DNA of 64,000 bases from CAVWGP01 sp963754645 (GTDB lineage Bacteria > Pseudomonadota > Alphaproteobacteria > Bin65). Below the pieces are notes generated by a model. It was not told where the DNA came from, did not search any database, and saw nothing but the letters and a program-made list of their open reading frames with translations. This document shows positions 35,786 to 44,963 of this stretch, one piece after another. The stretch covers positions 496,001-560,000 of the forward strand of contig CAVWGP010000001.1 of assembly GCA_963754645.1 (NCBI GenBank), given 5' to 3'. How positions within the stretch are numbered: the first letter of the stretch is position 1; every line of letters starts with the position of its first letter. The position numbers and the translations under genes were made by a program.

Positions 35786-35792
35786 TGCGGCG

Positions 35793-36707
35793 CTAACGCG
35801 AACCGCCGGCAAGCGAGGCGCGCCCGTAGACGAAAACCCCGCCGCGCACGAGCAGATAAACGAGCAGCACGCCGTAGCAAATCGCGTCCTTATAGGCCGA
35901 CGAAATGTAGCCGGCGGCAAGCGACTCCACGATCCCGATCGCGAGACCGCCGGCGACGGCCAAGCCGGGCGAGCGGAAATTGCCGAATATCGCGCCGATG
36001 AAGCCCTTCAACCCGAATTCGATTCCGGCCAGCCAATTGGCCTGGGTCACGTTGGCGACAATGGCGCCGGCGAGCGCGCCGGACGCTCCCGACAAAGCGA
36101 AGACGATGATCGTCAACCGCTCAACTTCGATGCCCATCAGGCGCGCGGCCTGGACGTTGATCGAGCAGGCGCGAATGGCGCGGCCAAGATCGGTTCGCTT
36201 GATCAGCCAGAACGTCGCGGCCAGCAGCGCCGCCGTCGAGCCCCAAACCCAGAGCGACTGCATCGGAAGCGCGGCTTGAAACAGTTCGAAGACGCCCTCC
36301 CCGCTCAAGGCGGGGACCGACAGCGGATCTTTGCCGCCGATGACGAGCGCGCCCGTGCGCAGGATCGCCGCGACGCCGAGCGTGATCGTGACCTGAATAA
36401 AGGGCGGCGAAGCTCGAACCGGCGCCAGCGTCAGGCGTTCCTGCGCCATGCCGAGCGCGGCACCGACGAAAGCCGCCCCGGCGATGGCCGGCAACAGGGG
36501 CAGGCCGAGACCGATCAGCAACGCGGCCGCCACGCCGCCGATCATCACATATTCGCCTTGAGCGAAGTTGATGACGCCCGAGACGTTCATGCACAGCACG
36601 AAGCCGAGCGCCACCAAAGCGTAAATGCAGCCGGTCGTCAGGCCCGAGAGGGCGAATTGTGAGAACGTCGCGAAATCCAAAATCGTGACCGCTCCGTCCC
36701 GTTCCAA
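35793..36707 (-). CDS. livH: Branched-chain amino-acid-type ABC transporter permease LivH
   Basis: 304 residues. FALSGLTTGCIYALVALGFVLCMNVSGVINFAQGEYVMIGG is the standard LivH N-terminus, and GRAIRACSINVQAARLMGIEVERL the conserved cytoplasmic loop. The start is uncertain: TTG at 36707 is the first in-frame start, and a second TTG at 36680 is possible, so residues 1-9 may not be translated. Encodes one half of the permease; the other half is fused to LivG. It lies 71 bases after the binding-protein gene stop, a gap with no gene. Confidence 0.85.
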   Translation of the reverse strand: MERDGAVTILDFATFSQFALSGLTTGCIYALVALGFVLCMNVSGVINFAQGEYVMIGGVAAALLIGLGLPLLPAIAGAAFVGAALGMAQERLTLAPVRASPPFIQVTITLGVAAILRTGALVIGGKDPLSVPALSGEGVFELFQAALPMQSLWVWGSTAALLAATFWLIKRTDLGRAIRACSINVQAARLMGIEVERLTIIVFALSGASGALAGAIVANVTQANWLAGIEFGLKGFIGAIFGNFRSPGLAVAGGLAIGIVESLAAGYISSAYKDAICYGVLLVYLLVRGGVFVYGRASLAGGSR

Positions 36708-36778
36708 TACGTCAAGTCATGCGTGGGTTGGAACGGGCGGCCCTTCTCGCGCCGAGCATTCGCTTCAAGCCGGTGTTT

Positions 36779-37942
36779 TCAAGATACCCTCACCCACTTG
36801 CCGCCCTTGAATTCCGACATGATCAGGCCGCGGATATCCTGGCCGATATGATCGGTCGGCGTATAGGTGAAGGGACCGTTGATTGCCGGCACGTCCTTGG
36901 CTTTTTCCAATGCGTCGCGAATGCCCTGGCGCGAACCGTCCGAGTTCTTCATCGCATAGTCGGTGATCAGCGCGGTATCCCAGCCCAGTGTGTGGAACAG
37001 CAGCGCCGGCTTGCCGAGCGCATCGGTGCATTCTTTGTAGATGCGCGTCACCTCGCCGCCGATGTCGGCCGCAAGCGCGCCCATGGGAATCAGGCCGAGC
37101 ATGCCCTCGGCCTGCCCGCGGCCGCCAATGCCTTCGAAGAAGGCTCCCGTCACTGCAGCAAGCGAGACCGCCATCGGGACTTCGATCTTGAGCTGCTTGA
37201 TCTGCTTGAAAATCAAGATCGAGGGATTGGCCGTCGATCCGTTGTAGAAAAAGTCGGGCTTGGCGTTGCGGATTTTCACCAGCTGGGCGTTGAAATTCGT
37301 GTCGGTGATCGCGAAAGTTTCCGCCGCCACCAACTTCATGCCGCCGGCCTCGGCATATTCCTTGATCTTCCGCGCCTCGAATTGGCCGAAGGCGTCGGTC
37401 GCGTTGAGCGTGGCGATAGTCTTGTAGCCCCGCTTGATCGCGAAATCGGCCGTGCCCTTCATGAAATCGCTGGCACCGGGCGCCACCTTGAAGAACCACG
37501 GATCGGGCGGGCGACCGAGCTCGTCGACGCCGCCGCCCGAGACGATCGGAACCTTGAACTCGCTGGCGATCGCCTTGATGCCGAGCGCCGTTTGGCTGCC
37601 GAGCGCCATCCAGATGGCATTCGTCTTGGCGTCGGACGCAAGCTTGCGGAATGCGTTGACCGCGTTGACCGGATTGGTCTCGTCGTCAAGCAGCTCGGTC
37701 ACGATCTTGCGGCCATTGTGGCCGCCGCGCGCGTTCCAAGCCTTGGCATAGGCGCTGAGGCCATCGGCGTAGTCCTTGCTGAAGGCCGCGGCGGGCCCGG
37801 TCAGCGAGGCAATGGCGCCGATCTTGAAATCGTCCTTGCCTTGCGCGCGCGCCGGCATGCCGGCCGCCGCGAGAGTCGCGAGAGCGCCGGAGCGAATGAC
37901 AAATTGCCTGCGGCTGACACCGACCATCTTCGAGCTTGCCAA
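36779..37942 (-). CDS. ABC transporter substrate-binding protein, LivJ type
   Basis: 387 residues from TTG 37942, chosen because AAGGGAGG lies five bases before it. A twin-arginine signal follows (SRRQFVIRSGALATLAAAGMPARAQ). Mature LivJ features are FKIGAIASLTGPAAAFSKDYADG, NARGGHNGRKIVTELLDDETNP and IWMALGSQTALG. Binds the substrate in the periplasm for the LivH/LivMG/LivF system just downstream. ATG at 37927 (MVGVSRRQF) is an alternative start. The MetE-like gene lies 85 bases upstream in the same direction, so the operon may begin there. Confidence 0.88.
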   Translation of the reverse strand: MASSKMVGVSRRQFVIRSGALATLAAAGMPARAQGKDDFKIGAIASLTGPAAAFSKDYADGLSAYAKAWNARGGHNGRKIVTELLDDETNPVNAVNAFRKLASDAKTNAIWMALGSQTALGIKAIASEFKVPIVSGGGVDELGRPPDPWFFKVAPGASDFMKGTADFAIKRGYKTIATLNATDAFGQFEARKIKEYAEAGGMKLVAAETFAITDTNFNAQLVKIRNAKPDFFYNGSTANPSILIFKQIKQLKIEVPMAVSLAAVTGAFFEGIGGRGQAEGMLGLIPMGALAADIGGEVTRIYKECTDALGKPALLFHTLGWDTALITDYAMKNSDGSRQGIRDALEKAKDVPAINGPFTYTPTDHIGQDIRGLIMSEFKGGKWVRVS

Positions 37943-38027
37943 TTCATCCTCCCTTATTTGAAACGAACCGATTTCTTGAACGGCAATCGCCACTATGCGC
38001 TTTTCCGGCCGAAGTGCAACGCGCCGG

Positions 38028-39173
38028 CTAAGCTTGGCCCCACACATCGCGCGCGGTTTCGACGACCAGGCCGAGCTTGCGTTTTTCGTCGTCGATCGTC
38101 ACGGGATTGCCCATGAAGTTGCTGGCGAAGCCGCATTGCGGCGACAGGCAAAGATCGTCGTGCGGCATGTGGCGCTCCGCCTCGCCGATGCGGCGTTTCA
38201 ATTCTTCCTTGCTTTCGAGCCGCGGCGTTTTCGTCGAAACGAGGCCGAGCACGACGCGCTTGCCTTTCGGCACATGGCGGAGCGGGCGGAAATCGCCGGA
38301 GCGGTCGCTGTCGTACTCCATAAAGAAGGTGTCGATGGCGACGTTGCGGAACAGCACTTCGCTGACATATTCATACCCGCCGCGGCCCATCCATTTGCCG
38401 CGATTGTTGCCGCGGCACATATGCATGCCGAGTGCTACGCCCTTGGGCACGCCGGCGGCGATGCGGTTCAGGACACTGGCGTACATCTCGACGACCTTGT
38501 CGGGATTTTCGCCGCGTTTGCGCAGCGCCTCCTGCCCGCGCGGATCGCATAGCAGCGGCCAGGTCACGTCATCGAGCTGGACGTAGGTGCAGCCGAGCGC
38601 CGCGAGATCGCGGATTTCGGCGAGCCAGATGCCGACGGCGTCGTTCCAGAATTCGTCGAGGTCGGGATAGACCTTGGCGTCGATCGACGGCCGGCCGCCC
38701 CAGAAATGGAGCATGGTGGGCGCGGGCATCGTCGCCTTGGACGTGCGCTTCGTCGCGGCTTTGAGGAACTTGAAATGCTCGGTGAAAATGCCGCTTTTGC
38801 GCGTCAGCTTGCCGGTGACCTGAACAAGATGCCCCGGCAATTTCTCGACCCCTCCGGCATCCTCGAACGGCATGGCGGCTGAAATTGTTTTCGCGGCATC
38901 GACGAAGGTGATCGAGGTGCCGCCCAAGGCCAGCACGAAATCCTGATACCAGGAGCGGCGGCGAAACTCGCCATCGGTGATCGATTGGAGGCCGGCCTCT
39001 TCCTGGAGCTGGACGGCATCGCGGATCGCTTCGTCCTCGACGCTCTTGAGCTCGGCGTAAAGCGTCGAGCCGGTGACAGTGCGATATTGATCGCCCTCGA
39101 TCGCCGCGCGCGCCTTGAGCAGCTTCTCGGGCCGCAACAGGCTTCCGACATGTTCGGCGCGGAACGGCGGCAT
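38028..39173 (-). CDS. Cobalamin-independent methionine-synthase (MetE C-domain)-like methyltransferase
   Basis: 381 residues, ATG 39173 with AAGGGAG before it. Opens AEHVGSLLRPEKLLKAR, continues LQSITDGEFRRRSWYQDF and IRDLAALGCTYVQLDDVTWPLL; zinc ligands are provided by GMHMCRGNN (His, Cys) and LCLSPQCGFAS (Cys). This matches the short MetE-C (YxjG/YxjH-type) family that moves methyl groups to thiols using Zn2+. It lacks the N-terminal folate half of full MetE, so the methyl donor is unclear. It precedes the Liv operon and may process the imported substrate. Confidence 0.85.
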   Translation of the reverse strand: MPPFRAEHVGSLLRPEKLLKARAAIEGDQYRTVTGSTLYAELKSVEDEAIRDAVQLQEEAGLQSITDGEFRRRSWYQDFVLALGGTSITFVDAAKTISAAMPFEDAGGVEKLPGHLVQVTGKLTRKSGIFTEHFKFLKAATKRTSKATMPAPTMLHFWGGRPSIDAKVYPDLDEFWNDAVGIWLAEIRDLAALGCTYVQLDDVTWPLLCDPRGQEALRKRGENPDKVVEMYASVLNRIAAGVPKGVALGMHMCRGNNRGKWMGRGGYEYVSEVLFRNVAIDTFFMEYDSDRSGDFRPLRHVPKGKRVVLGLVSTKTPRLESKEELKRRIGEAERHMPHDDLCLSPQCGFASNFMGNPVTIDDEKRKLGLVVETARDVWGQA

Positions 39174-39339
39174 CGGTCGTTCTCCCTTGTGCGTCCGCAC
39201 GGATCGTCTTGCTCCAAGCGCGCTCCGCCGAATGTTCTCGGGCGACCTTGGCATAGTTCCCGAAGGTAGCCAATCGGATTGCTGGCGGCAATGCGGAACG
39301 CTGCAAGCGCGCAAGAACTTGGTATGCCGATCGGCGCAG

Positions 39340-39420
39340 CTATGGGTTCAGGGAGTCCCGGAGCCAGTCGCTCAAAAGTTTGATGGCGACGACCAGAACG
39401 ACGAGCGGGACGGCTGGCCG
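39340..39420 (-). pseudogene. Remnant of an ABC (Dpp/Opp-type) permease C-terminus
   Basis: On the minus strand a short frame ends ...VLVVAIKLLSDWLRDSLNP-stop (TAG at 39340-39342), like the last residues of DppC/OppC-type permeases (LLGDGLRDALDP). No upstream part is found; the frame is lost toward 39.45 kb. It is a remnant only. The rest of the 295-base stretch 39174-39468 holds no gene I can support. Confidence 0.4.
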
Positions 39421-39468
39421 GATGCAGGGCCGGGTCGGCGGGCTTGCGCTAATGTTGCGCGCCAAATC

Positions 39469-40202
39469 TTAGCCGTTCGCCGCGGCGGCCGTCGCTTCGA
39501 GTTCGATCTTGGCGCCTTCGGCGAGCAGCTCGGTTACGAAAACCATGGTCATGGCGGGAAAATGCTTGCCCATGATCTCGCGCCAGGCGCGGCCGATGCG
39601 CTTGCGCGCCGCGAGATATTCGGTCTTGCTTGTGCAATAGACCGTCATCCGGCAAATGTGCTCGGCCTTGCCGCCGGCCTCGGCCAACACGGCGAGAATG
39701 TTGCGCAGGGCCCGCTCGAACTGTTCGGCCATGTCCTCGGTGTGAAATCTTTGCCGCGCGTCCCAGCCGATCTAGCCGGCGATAAAGACAATCCGGCCGC
39801 CGCTGGCGACGACGCCGTTGGCATAGCCGATCGGCGCCGCCCAGTCCGCGGCTGGTTTCGGATATTTCGCGAGCCAGGACTTGACGAGCGCCACGTGATG
39901 CCGCGCCTCGCGGGCCATATCGAGGCAGAGCTTGCGCATGGCCTTGTCCTTGGCGCGGCGCGCGAGATCGACGAAACACCGGACCGCGTTGTTCTCGGCC
40001 TTGAGCGTCAGCGTAAACGCATGATGTTGTGCGCGTCCATCTGGCGCGCCAGCTCGACATAGCGCTCCGCTGCCTCGGCTTCGAACGCATGGATAAAGCC
40101 GCGCAATTGTTCGAGGCCGAACGCGACGTTTTTGCCGCCGGCGTATTGGGCGGCGTTATCGCGGCGAACCGGCTCGGATTTCGACTGCCACATCCCGGTC
40201 AT
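39469..40202 (-). pseudogene. Ferritin-like domain fused to RidA domain, with frameshift and nonsense codon
   Basis: From ATG 40202 the frame reads FGLEQLRGFIHAFEAEAAERYVELARQMDAHN, a rubrerythrin/ferritin-like helix. A frameshift near 40018-40025 must be crossed to continue AFTLTLKAENNAVRCFVDLARRAKDKAM and REARHHVALVKSWLAKYPKP. The same frame then runs straight into a RidA domain (WAAPIGYANGVVASGGRIVFIAG-stop-IGWDARQRF, then RMTVYCTSKTEYLAARKRIGRAWREIMGKHFPAMTMV). RidA proteins normally have Gln where TAG at 39772-39774 stands. RidA hydrolyses reactive enamines; ferritin-like domains bind iron. The fusion is uncommon and the gene is probably inactive. Its ATG overlaps the stop of the upstream oxidoreductase fragment. 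Confidence 0.6.
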
Positions 40203-40858
40203 AACGCGAACTCCTTTTCGAGCTGCGTCAAGTCGGTGCCGGCGCCGCCCGGCAGGCCGCCGAGCTTCGGTTGGAACGGCGCGCGAGCGCCGGCGTGGAG
40301 GACGCTAAGATTGAAACCGTCGTCGGTCATCAGGCGCCGCGCGGCGCGGGCCGCATCGGAGGTTTGCGCCACGCCCGCCGGGCGCACCATCTTGGCCCAA
40401 TTGCGCTGATCAGGGCGGAAGGCGACGCAGGGGCTGAGTATTTCGACAAACGAAAAACCGGGATGCTTGATGGCGGCGACGATGAGCTTAGCCGTTCCGT
40501 TGGGGTCGCCAGAAAAGCCGCGGGCGATGAAATTGGCGCCCGAAGCGAGCGCGATCACCAGCGGATTGAACGGCCGCAAGCCGCTGCCGCCGGGCGTCAG
40601 CGCGTTGTCCCAATCGGGCTCGGTGGTCGGCGACGGCTGGCCCTTGGTCATGCCGTAAACGCGATTGGCCATGACGATGTACGTGAGATCGATGTTGCGG
40701 CGCGCGGCGTGCAGGAAATGATTGCCGCCGATCGAGAAGCCGTCGCCGTCGCCGCTGGCAACGAGCACCGTCAGATCGGGCCGCGCCGCCTTGGCGCGCT
40801 CGCCGGGCTTTCCAGAGTTTGGCGGTTGCCCGCCATACGGATAAAGCGAGCAACTCAT
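40199..40858 (-). pseudogene. 2-oxoacid:ferredoxin oxidoreductase beta subunit, N-terminally truncated
   Basis: 219 residues. ARPDLTVLVASGDGDGFSIGGNHFLHAARRNIDLTYIVMANRVYGMTKGQPSPTT is the thiamine-diphosphate site typical of KorB/PorB, and the C-terminus ends in a normal way. The first 50 or so residues with the CPGC-type region are missing and replaced by an unrelated start (MSCSLYPYGGQPPNSG). No alpha or gamma subunit gene is near. It is best read as a deletion remnant; expression of an active enzyme is unlikely. Confidence 0.65.
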
Positions 40859-40860
40859 CC

Positions 40861-41046
40861 TCAGCGATAGGTGCGTGCCGCCTGGTGGAGTGCCGCGACA
40901 TGGCGAACCTCGTCGGTTGACGGCAGTAAGTGGGTCGGGAATGCGAGCCCCAGCACCCGGGCGATGCCCTGCCCATTGCCGAAGATCGGCACGCCGATCG
41001 TTCCGAGCCCGATTGTCGTTTCATCGCGCATCACGCCAAATTCCAA
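40861..41046 (-). pseudogene. Remnant of an IclR-family regulator C-terminal domain
   Basis: 61 residues, RDETTIGLGTIGVPIFGNGQGIARVLGLAFPTHLLPSTDEVRHVAALHQAARTY, resembling the end of the IclR effector-binding domain (GxxxIGVPIF...GxGxVxAxxxxAFP). No DNA-binding domain precedes it; it abuts the truncated SDR gene. Assignment rests on this short match only. Confidence 0.4.
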
Positions 41047-41366
41047 TCGCGCAATTCGAGCTTCTCGACCGGCGTTCCGTGCATCGCGATGCCGGCGTTG
41101 TTGACTGCAATGTGCAGCTTGCCGAACGCCGCACCGACCGCGCGCGCCGCGGCTTCGACCGAGGCTGCATCCGAAACGTCGACGGTCAGCGCCAGAGCCC
41201 GCGCCCCGAGCGCCTCCACCTGCCGCTTGGCCGCGGCCAAAGCATCCGGCCGGATATCGGCCAGGGCGACGTTCATCCCCGCCCGCGCGAACGCGAGCGC
41301 GATCCCCAAGCCCACGCCGGATGCGGCGCCAGTTACGATTGCCGACTTGCCCGCGAAATTTTTCAA
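41031..41366 (-). pseudogene. Short-chain dehydrogenase/reductase, 3' truncated
   Basis: 111 residues from TTG 41366, five bases after GGAGAG. AIVTGAASGVGLGIALAFARAG is the NAD(P) motif and LHIAVNNAGIAMHG the NNAG motif of SDR enzymes. It stops at EKLELRDWNLA, before the catalytic Tyr-x3-Lys, so it cannot be active. The 3' end overlaps the IclR remnant frame by about 16 bases, which looks like the scar of one deletion. Confidence 0.6.
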
Positions 41367-41551
41367 AATATCTCTCCGGTGCCTCGATGTGCAGCGGGAT
41401 ATTGGGTCGATCGGCGGCTTGCGATCAAGCGGCGATTGCACCGACGGCAAGACTCCAGCTCGCGCTCAAGTCAAATCACTCCGCCCGAAGATGCTGCAGC
41501 GCGCCGCGGGTATTCGGAATTTCATCGTTGCGTTTTCTTCGGGCACCCGGG

Positions 41552-43570
41552 TTAGCGGTAGAGACTATTGATTGCGTCGACGATGGTTTGTTGATCCGGG
41601 ATCACCTGGCTTTCGAGGCTATCGTTAAACGGCATTGGAATATCGAGCGCGCCGACGCGGGTGACCGGCGCGTCGAGCCAATCGAACGCTTTTTCCATGA
41701 CGATGGCGGAGATTTCAGCGCCGAAACCACCCGTCTTCCAACCTTCATGGGCCACGACGAGGCGGTTGGTTCGGCGAACCGAATCCAAAATCATGTCTTC
41801 GTCGAGCGGGCGCAGCGTGCGCGGGTCGATGACCTCGACGCTGATCCCTTCGCGTTCCAGAAGGGCCGCCGCCTGCAGCGCTTTCGCCACCATTGCCTGG
41901 GTCGCTATCACCGTCACGTCGCGGCCGGGCCGCTTGATGTCGGCCTTGCCCAGGGTAATCGCGTATGACTCCCGCGGTACCGGTTGCGGCGGCGCGAGAT
42001 AAAGCAGCTTATGCTCGAGAAACACGACCGGGTTGTCGTCGCGGATCGATGCGATGAGCAGGCCCTTCGCGTCATAGGGCGTCGACGGCGCCACGACTTT
42101 GAGCCCGGGTATGTGCGTGAACCAGGCTTCGAGCGATTGGCTATGCTGCGCGGCGAGCCGGATGCCTCCACCTTGCGGTCCGCGAACGACGAGCGGAACT
42201 TTCGGCACGCCGCCATTCATGAAACGAAATTTTGCGGCCTGATTGACCAACATGTCCATCATCAAGGTGACGAAATCGAATATCTGCACCTCCACCACGG
42301 GCCGCAGGCCGGCAATCGCCGCGCCAATCCCGGTGCCGCAAAAGGTCGCTTCGGAAATAGGCGTATCGCGAACCCGATCGCTGCCGAATTTGTCGACGAG
42401 GCCTTTCGTGACGCGGAAAATGCCGCCGGTTGCGGCGATGTCCTCCCCGAGCAGGATAACCGACGTATCCCGCCCCATTTCCTGGGCCAGCGCTTCGTTG
42501 AGGGCTTCGGCATAGGATAGCGGCCGATCGCCCTTCGACGGCGGCTCGGCGTAACTAAAGGCGGGCGCGTAGACCGACGAAACCGCATCCGCCAAGGTCG
42601 GCTCGGGGCCGGCGCGGCCGTATTCGATGGCTTCGGCGATTTCACGCTCGATGCCGGCATGAATTAACTCAATCTTCCCCGCTTCGATCGGGAACTGTTC
42701 GGTCATGCGCGCGCGAAGCGACGGGATCGGATCGCGTGCCTTCCAGGCGCTCATCTCCGCATCGGTGCGTGGCTCCGGAAGATTGGCGCGCATGCTGTGA
42801 GGGCCCCAGCGCCACGTCATCGCTTCGATCAGAGACGGGCCTTCGCCGCCGCGCGCGCGCGCGACGGCGCCTTCCATGGCACGCCAGACGGCAATGGCGT
42901 CGTTGCCATCCACGGTGATGCCGGGAATGCGATAGGCCGCGGCGCGGTGCGCGATCTGGGCGACCGACGTCGTTGTGTGAAAATCGGTGTTGAGCGCATA
43001 GCCGTTGTTCTCGCAAACGAAAACCATGGGCAGGCGCCAGACCGCGGCGAGATTGAGCGATTCATGGAATACGCCCTGGTTGGCGGCGCCGTCGCCAAAG
43101 AATGCGACGACGATATCGTCCGAGCCCCGCAGCTTCGAGGCCAGGGCAGCGCCGGTGCCGAGCGGCATCGTCGCGCCAACGATGCCATTGGCGCCCAGGA
43201 TATTCAGCCCAAGATCGGCGATATGCATCGAGCCGCCCAATCCCTTGCAATAGCCCGTCGCCTTGCCCATCAGTTCGGCCATCATGCGATCGAGCCGCGC
43301 GCCTTTCGCGATGCAGTGGCCATGCCCGCGGTGATAGCTGCCCACCGCATCGCTGGCGCGCAGATGCAGGCAGATGCCGGCGGCGATCGCCTCCTGCCCG
43401 GCATAGCTGTGCGCGGTTCCCTTGATCTGGCCGGCTTTGAACAGTTCAGTCGTCCGCTCTTCGAAGCGGCGAATGCGCTGCATCGTTTCATAGAGGCCGA
43501 GCATGACATCGGCCGGCGCCGCTACGTTGGCGCGCGCAGAAACTACGTCGATTTCCCGCTTGTCGTTCAT
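41552..43570 (-). CDS. Fused alpha-beta 2-oxoacid dehydrogenase E1
   Basis: 672 residues. N-terminal half is E1-alpha: LYETMQRIRRFEERTTELFKAGQIKGTAHSYAGQEAIAAG, GGSMHIADLGLNILGANGIVG, FFGDGAANQGVFHESLNLAAVWRLPMVFVCENNGYALN (thiamine diphosphate loop). From about residue 345, RPLSYAEALNEALAQEMGRDTSVILLGEDIA begins E1-beta, ending PDQQTIVDAINSLYR. Such fused E1 proteins occur in acetoin or branched-chain 2-oxoacid dehydrogenases. No E2 or E3 gene is next to it. It probably decarboxylates the 2-oxo acid made by the dehydratase and RidA genes upstream. Confidence 0.88.
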   Translation of the reverse strand: MNDKREIDVVSARANVAAPADVMLGLYETMQRIRRFEERTTELFKAGQIKGTAHSYAGQEAIAAGICLHLRASDAVGSYHRGHGHCIAKGARLDRMMAELMGKATGYCKGLGGSMHIADLGLNILGANGIVGATMPLGTGAALASKLRGSDDIVVAFFGDGAANQGVFHESLNLAAVWRLPMVFVCENNGYALNTDFHTTTSVAQIAHRAAAYRIPGITVDGNDAIAVWRAMEGAVARARGGEGPSLIEAMTWRWGPHSMRANLPEPRTDAEMSAWKARDPIPSLRARMTEQFPIEAGKIELIHAGIEREIAEAIEYGRAGPEPTLADAVSSVYAPAFSYAEPPSKGDRPLSYAEALNEALAQEMGRDTSVILLGEDIAATGGIFRVTKGLVDKFGSDRVRDTPISEATFCGTGIGAAIAGLRPVVEVQIFDFVTLMMDMLVNQAAKFRFMNGGVPKVPLVVRGPQGGGIRLAAQHSQSLEAWFTHIPGLKVVAPSTPYDAKGLLIASIRDDNPVVFLEHKLLYLAPPQPVPRESYAITLGKADIKRPGRDVTVIATQAMVAKALQAAALLEREGISVEVIDPRTLRPLDEDMILDSVRRTNRLVVAHEGWKTGGFGAEISAIVMEKAFDWLDAPVTRVGALDIPMPFNDSLESQVIPDQQTIVDAINSLYR

Positions 43571-43586
43571 CGCGCGCCCGGCTCCG

Positions 43587-44918
43587 TTAGAAAAACGTTT
43601 TCAACGCGCCCGTCACATTGAATTCGTCGTCTACCCGATAAAGCACCTTCCATTTGTCGAAAGCCGTGCACGGATGCGAGATTCCGAAAGCGAATACGTC
43701 GCCGACCTTGATGCCGGCATCGGCCGGATAGCTCATGTAGCAATGCTGGTCGTTGGACTTCGTGATCGCCCATTTCGGCGCCGGACCGTCGAGGCCGGAA
43801 AGCCGCTTGCCGTCGCGATATTGCCGCAGCGGTGCGGGATAGCCCAAATCATAGGGCAGGTCGCGAATGCCCATATTCATGACGGCGATGCCTTTGTCCT
43901 GCAGCGATACGACGCCGGCGAACATCTCGAGCGCGGGCTTGAAGGATTTGAGGGCGGAGACCGTCCCGTCGTCGGTTGCGAAGCCCTTGCGGCGATCCAT
44001 GTTCGCGAGATGCGTCATGTAGAACCCGTGATCGTATGTCAGCGATGATCCGCCGCGCAGGACGATGCGCGTGCCGGGCACGTTGTTGACGCGTTTGAAA
44101 TGATGGACCACGCGATCGAAATAGGCGGAGCCGCCGGCGGTCAGGATGACCTCCGGGCGTTTGGCGAATGCGCCCTTGCTGTTGGCATGCATGAACACAT
44201 CGACGGTCAGCGCCAAAAGGCGGTCGACCTCCTTCATGGTTTCATCGTAAGTGTCCTTGGCGACAAGCCCTTCGTAACATTCGACTCCGGCAAAATCGAA
44301 AATGTCGCCTTCGCCCATGACGCGATCGATCAGGTCGGCCGCCTGCTCGAAGGTCCGGACGCCCGCCCGCCCGCCGGGCACGCCGACTTCGATCAGCACT
44401 TGGAGCCGCTCGCCGCCGCGTAATTTCTTGGCCCCATAGCGCCGCAATTCATCCAAGGTACCCGGTGAGTCGACGAGGCTGTAGATAGCGGCATTGGGAT
44501 AGGCTTGGCGGATCGCGACAAGCTGCTCGACATTGGCTTTGCCGATGACTTCGTTGGCGATCAGGATATTGCGGATTCCCGTCGCCGCGACGACGGCGAC
44601 CTGATGGATCGTCGCCGCCGTGATGCCCCACGAACCGCCGAATTCGACCTGCTCAAGATAGAGCTGCGGGCAGAAGCTGGATTTGCCGTGCGGCGCCAGC
44701 GACACGCCGTGGTGCTCGGCAAAGCGGCGCAAGAGCTGCAGATTGTTCGCGAGGTGGCCGTCGCGCATGACGAGCAACGGCAGCATCATGTCGCCGCGCA
44801 GGACGCTCCAGCCCTGTTTGCCGGCATCGGCGAGCCGCACGGAGCCCGTGCTCAGCGGCACGCCCTTGCTTGTCGCATCGAGCGGCGTATCGAGGATCGA
44901 TTGAACGAAGGGGGTCAT
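43587..44918 (-). CDS. D-threonine aldolase / D-serine dehydratase-like PLP enzyme
   Basis: 443 residues. Fold-type III PLP enzyme: LPLLVMRDGHLANNLQLLRRF and APHGKSSFCPQLYLEQ with the PLP-binding Lys. The C-terminal SHPCTAFDKW segment supplies His and Cys for Zn2+, as in D-serine dehydratase (DSD1), and distinguishes it from simple alanine racemases. Likely acts on D-beta-hydroxy amino acids (D-serine, D-threonine, D-3-hydroxyaspartate). Products would be 2-aminoacrylate-type enamines or glycine plus aldehyde. Between RidA and E1 genes in one operon, a dehydratase role is favoured. Confidence 0.83.
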   Translation of the reverse strand: MTPFVQSILDTPLDATSKGVPLSTGSVRLADAGKQGWSVLRGDMMLPLLVMRDGHLANNLQLLRRFAEHHGVSLAPHGKSSFCPQLYLEQVEFGGSWGITAATIHQVAVVAATGIRNILIANEVIGKANVEQLVAIRQAYPNAAIYSLVDSPGTLDELRRYGAKKLRGGERLQVLIEVGVPGGRAGVRTFEQAADLIDRVMGEGDIFDFAGVECYEGLVAKDTYDETMKEVDRLLALTVDVFMHANSKGAFAKRPEVILTAGGSAYFDRVVHHFKRVNNVPGTRIVLRGGSSLTYDHGFYMTHLANMDRRKGFATDDGTVSALKSFKPALEMFAGVVSLQDKGIAVMNMGIRDLPYDLGYPAPLRQYRDGKRLSGLDGPAPKWAITKSNDQHCYMSYPADAGIKVGDVFAFGISHPCTAFDKWKVLYRVDDEFNVTGALKTFF

Positions 44919-44963
44919 GGCGATAGCCCTGTGTTGGTGAAGAGGAAATACGCGAGATGCGGC

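Noticed and set aside
33980..36001. 673-residue plus-strand open frame
   Set aside because: Antisense to the LivMG and LivH genes, with charged repetitive composition and no motif.
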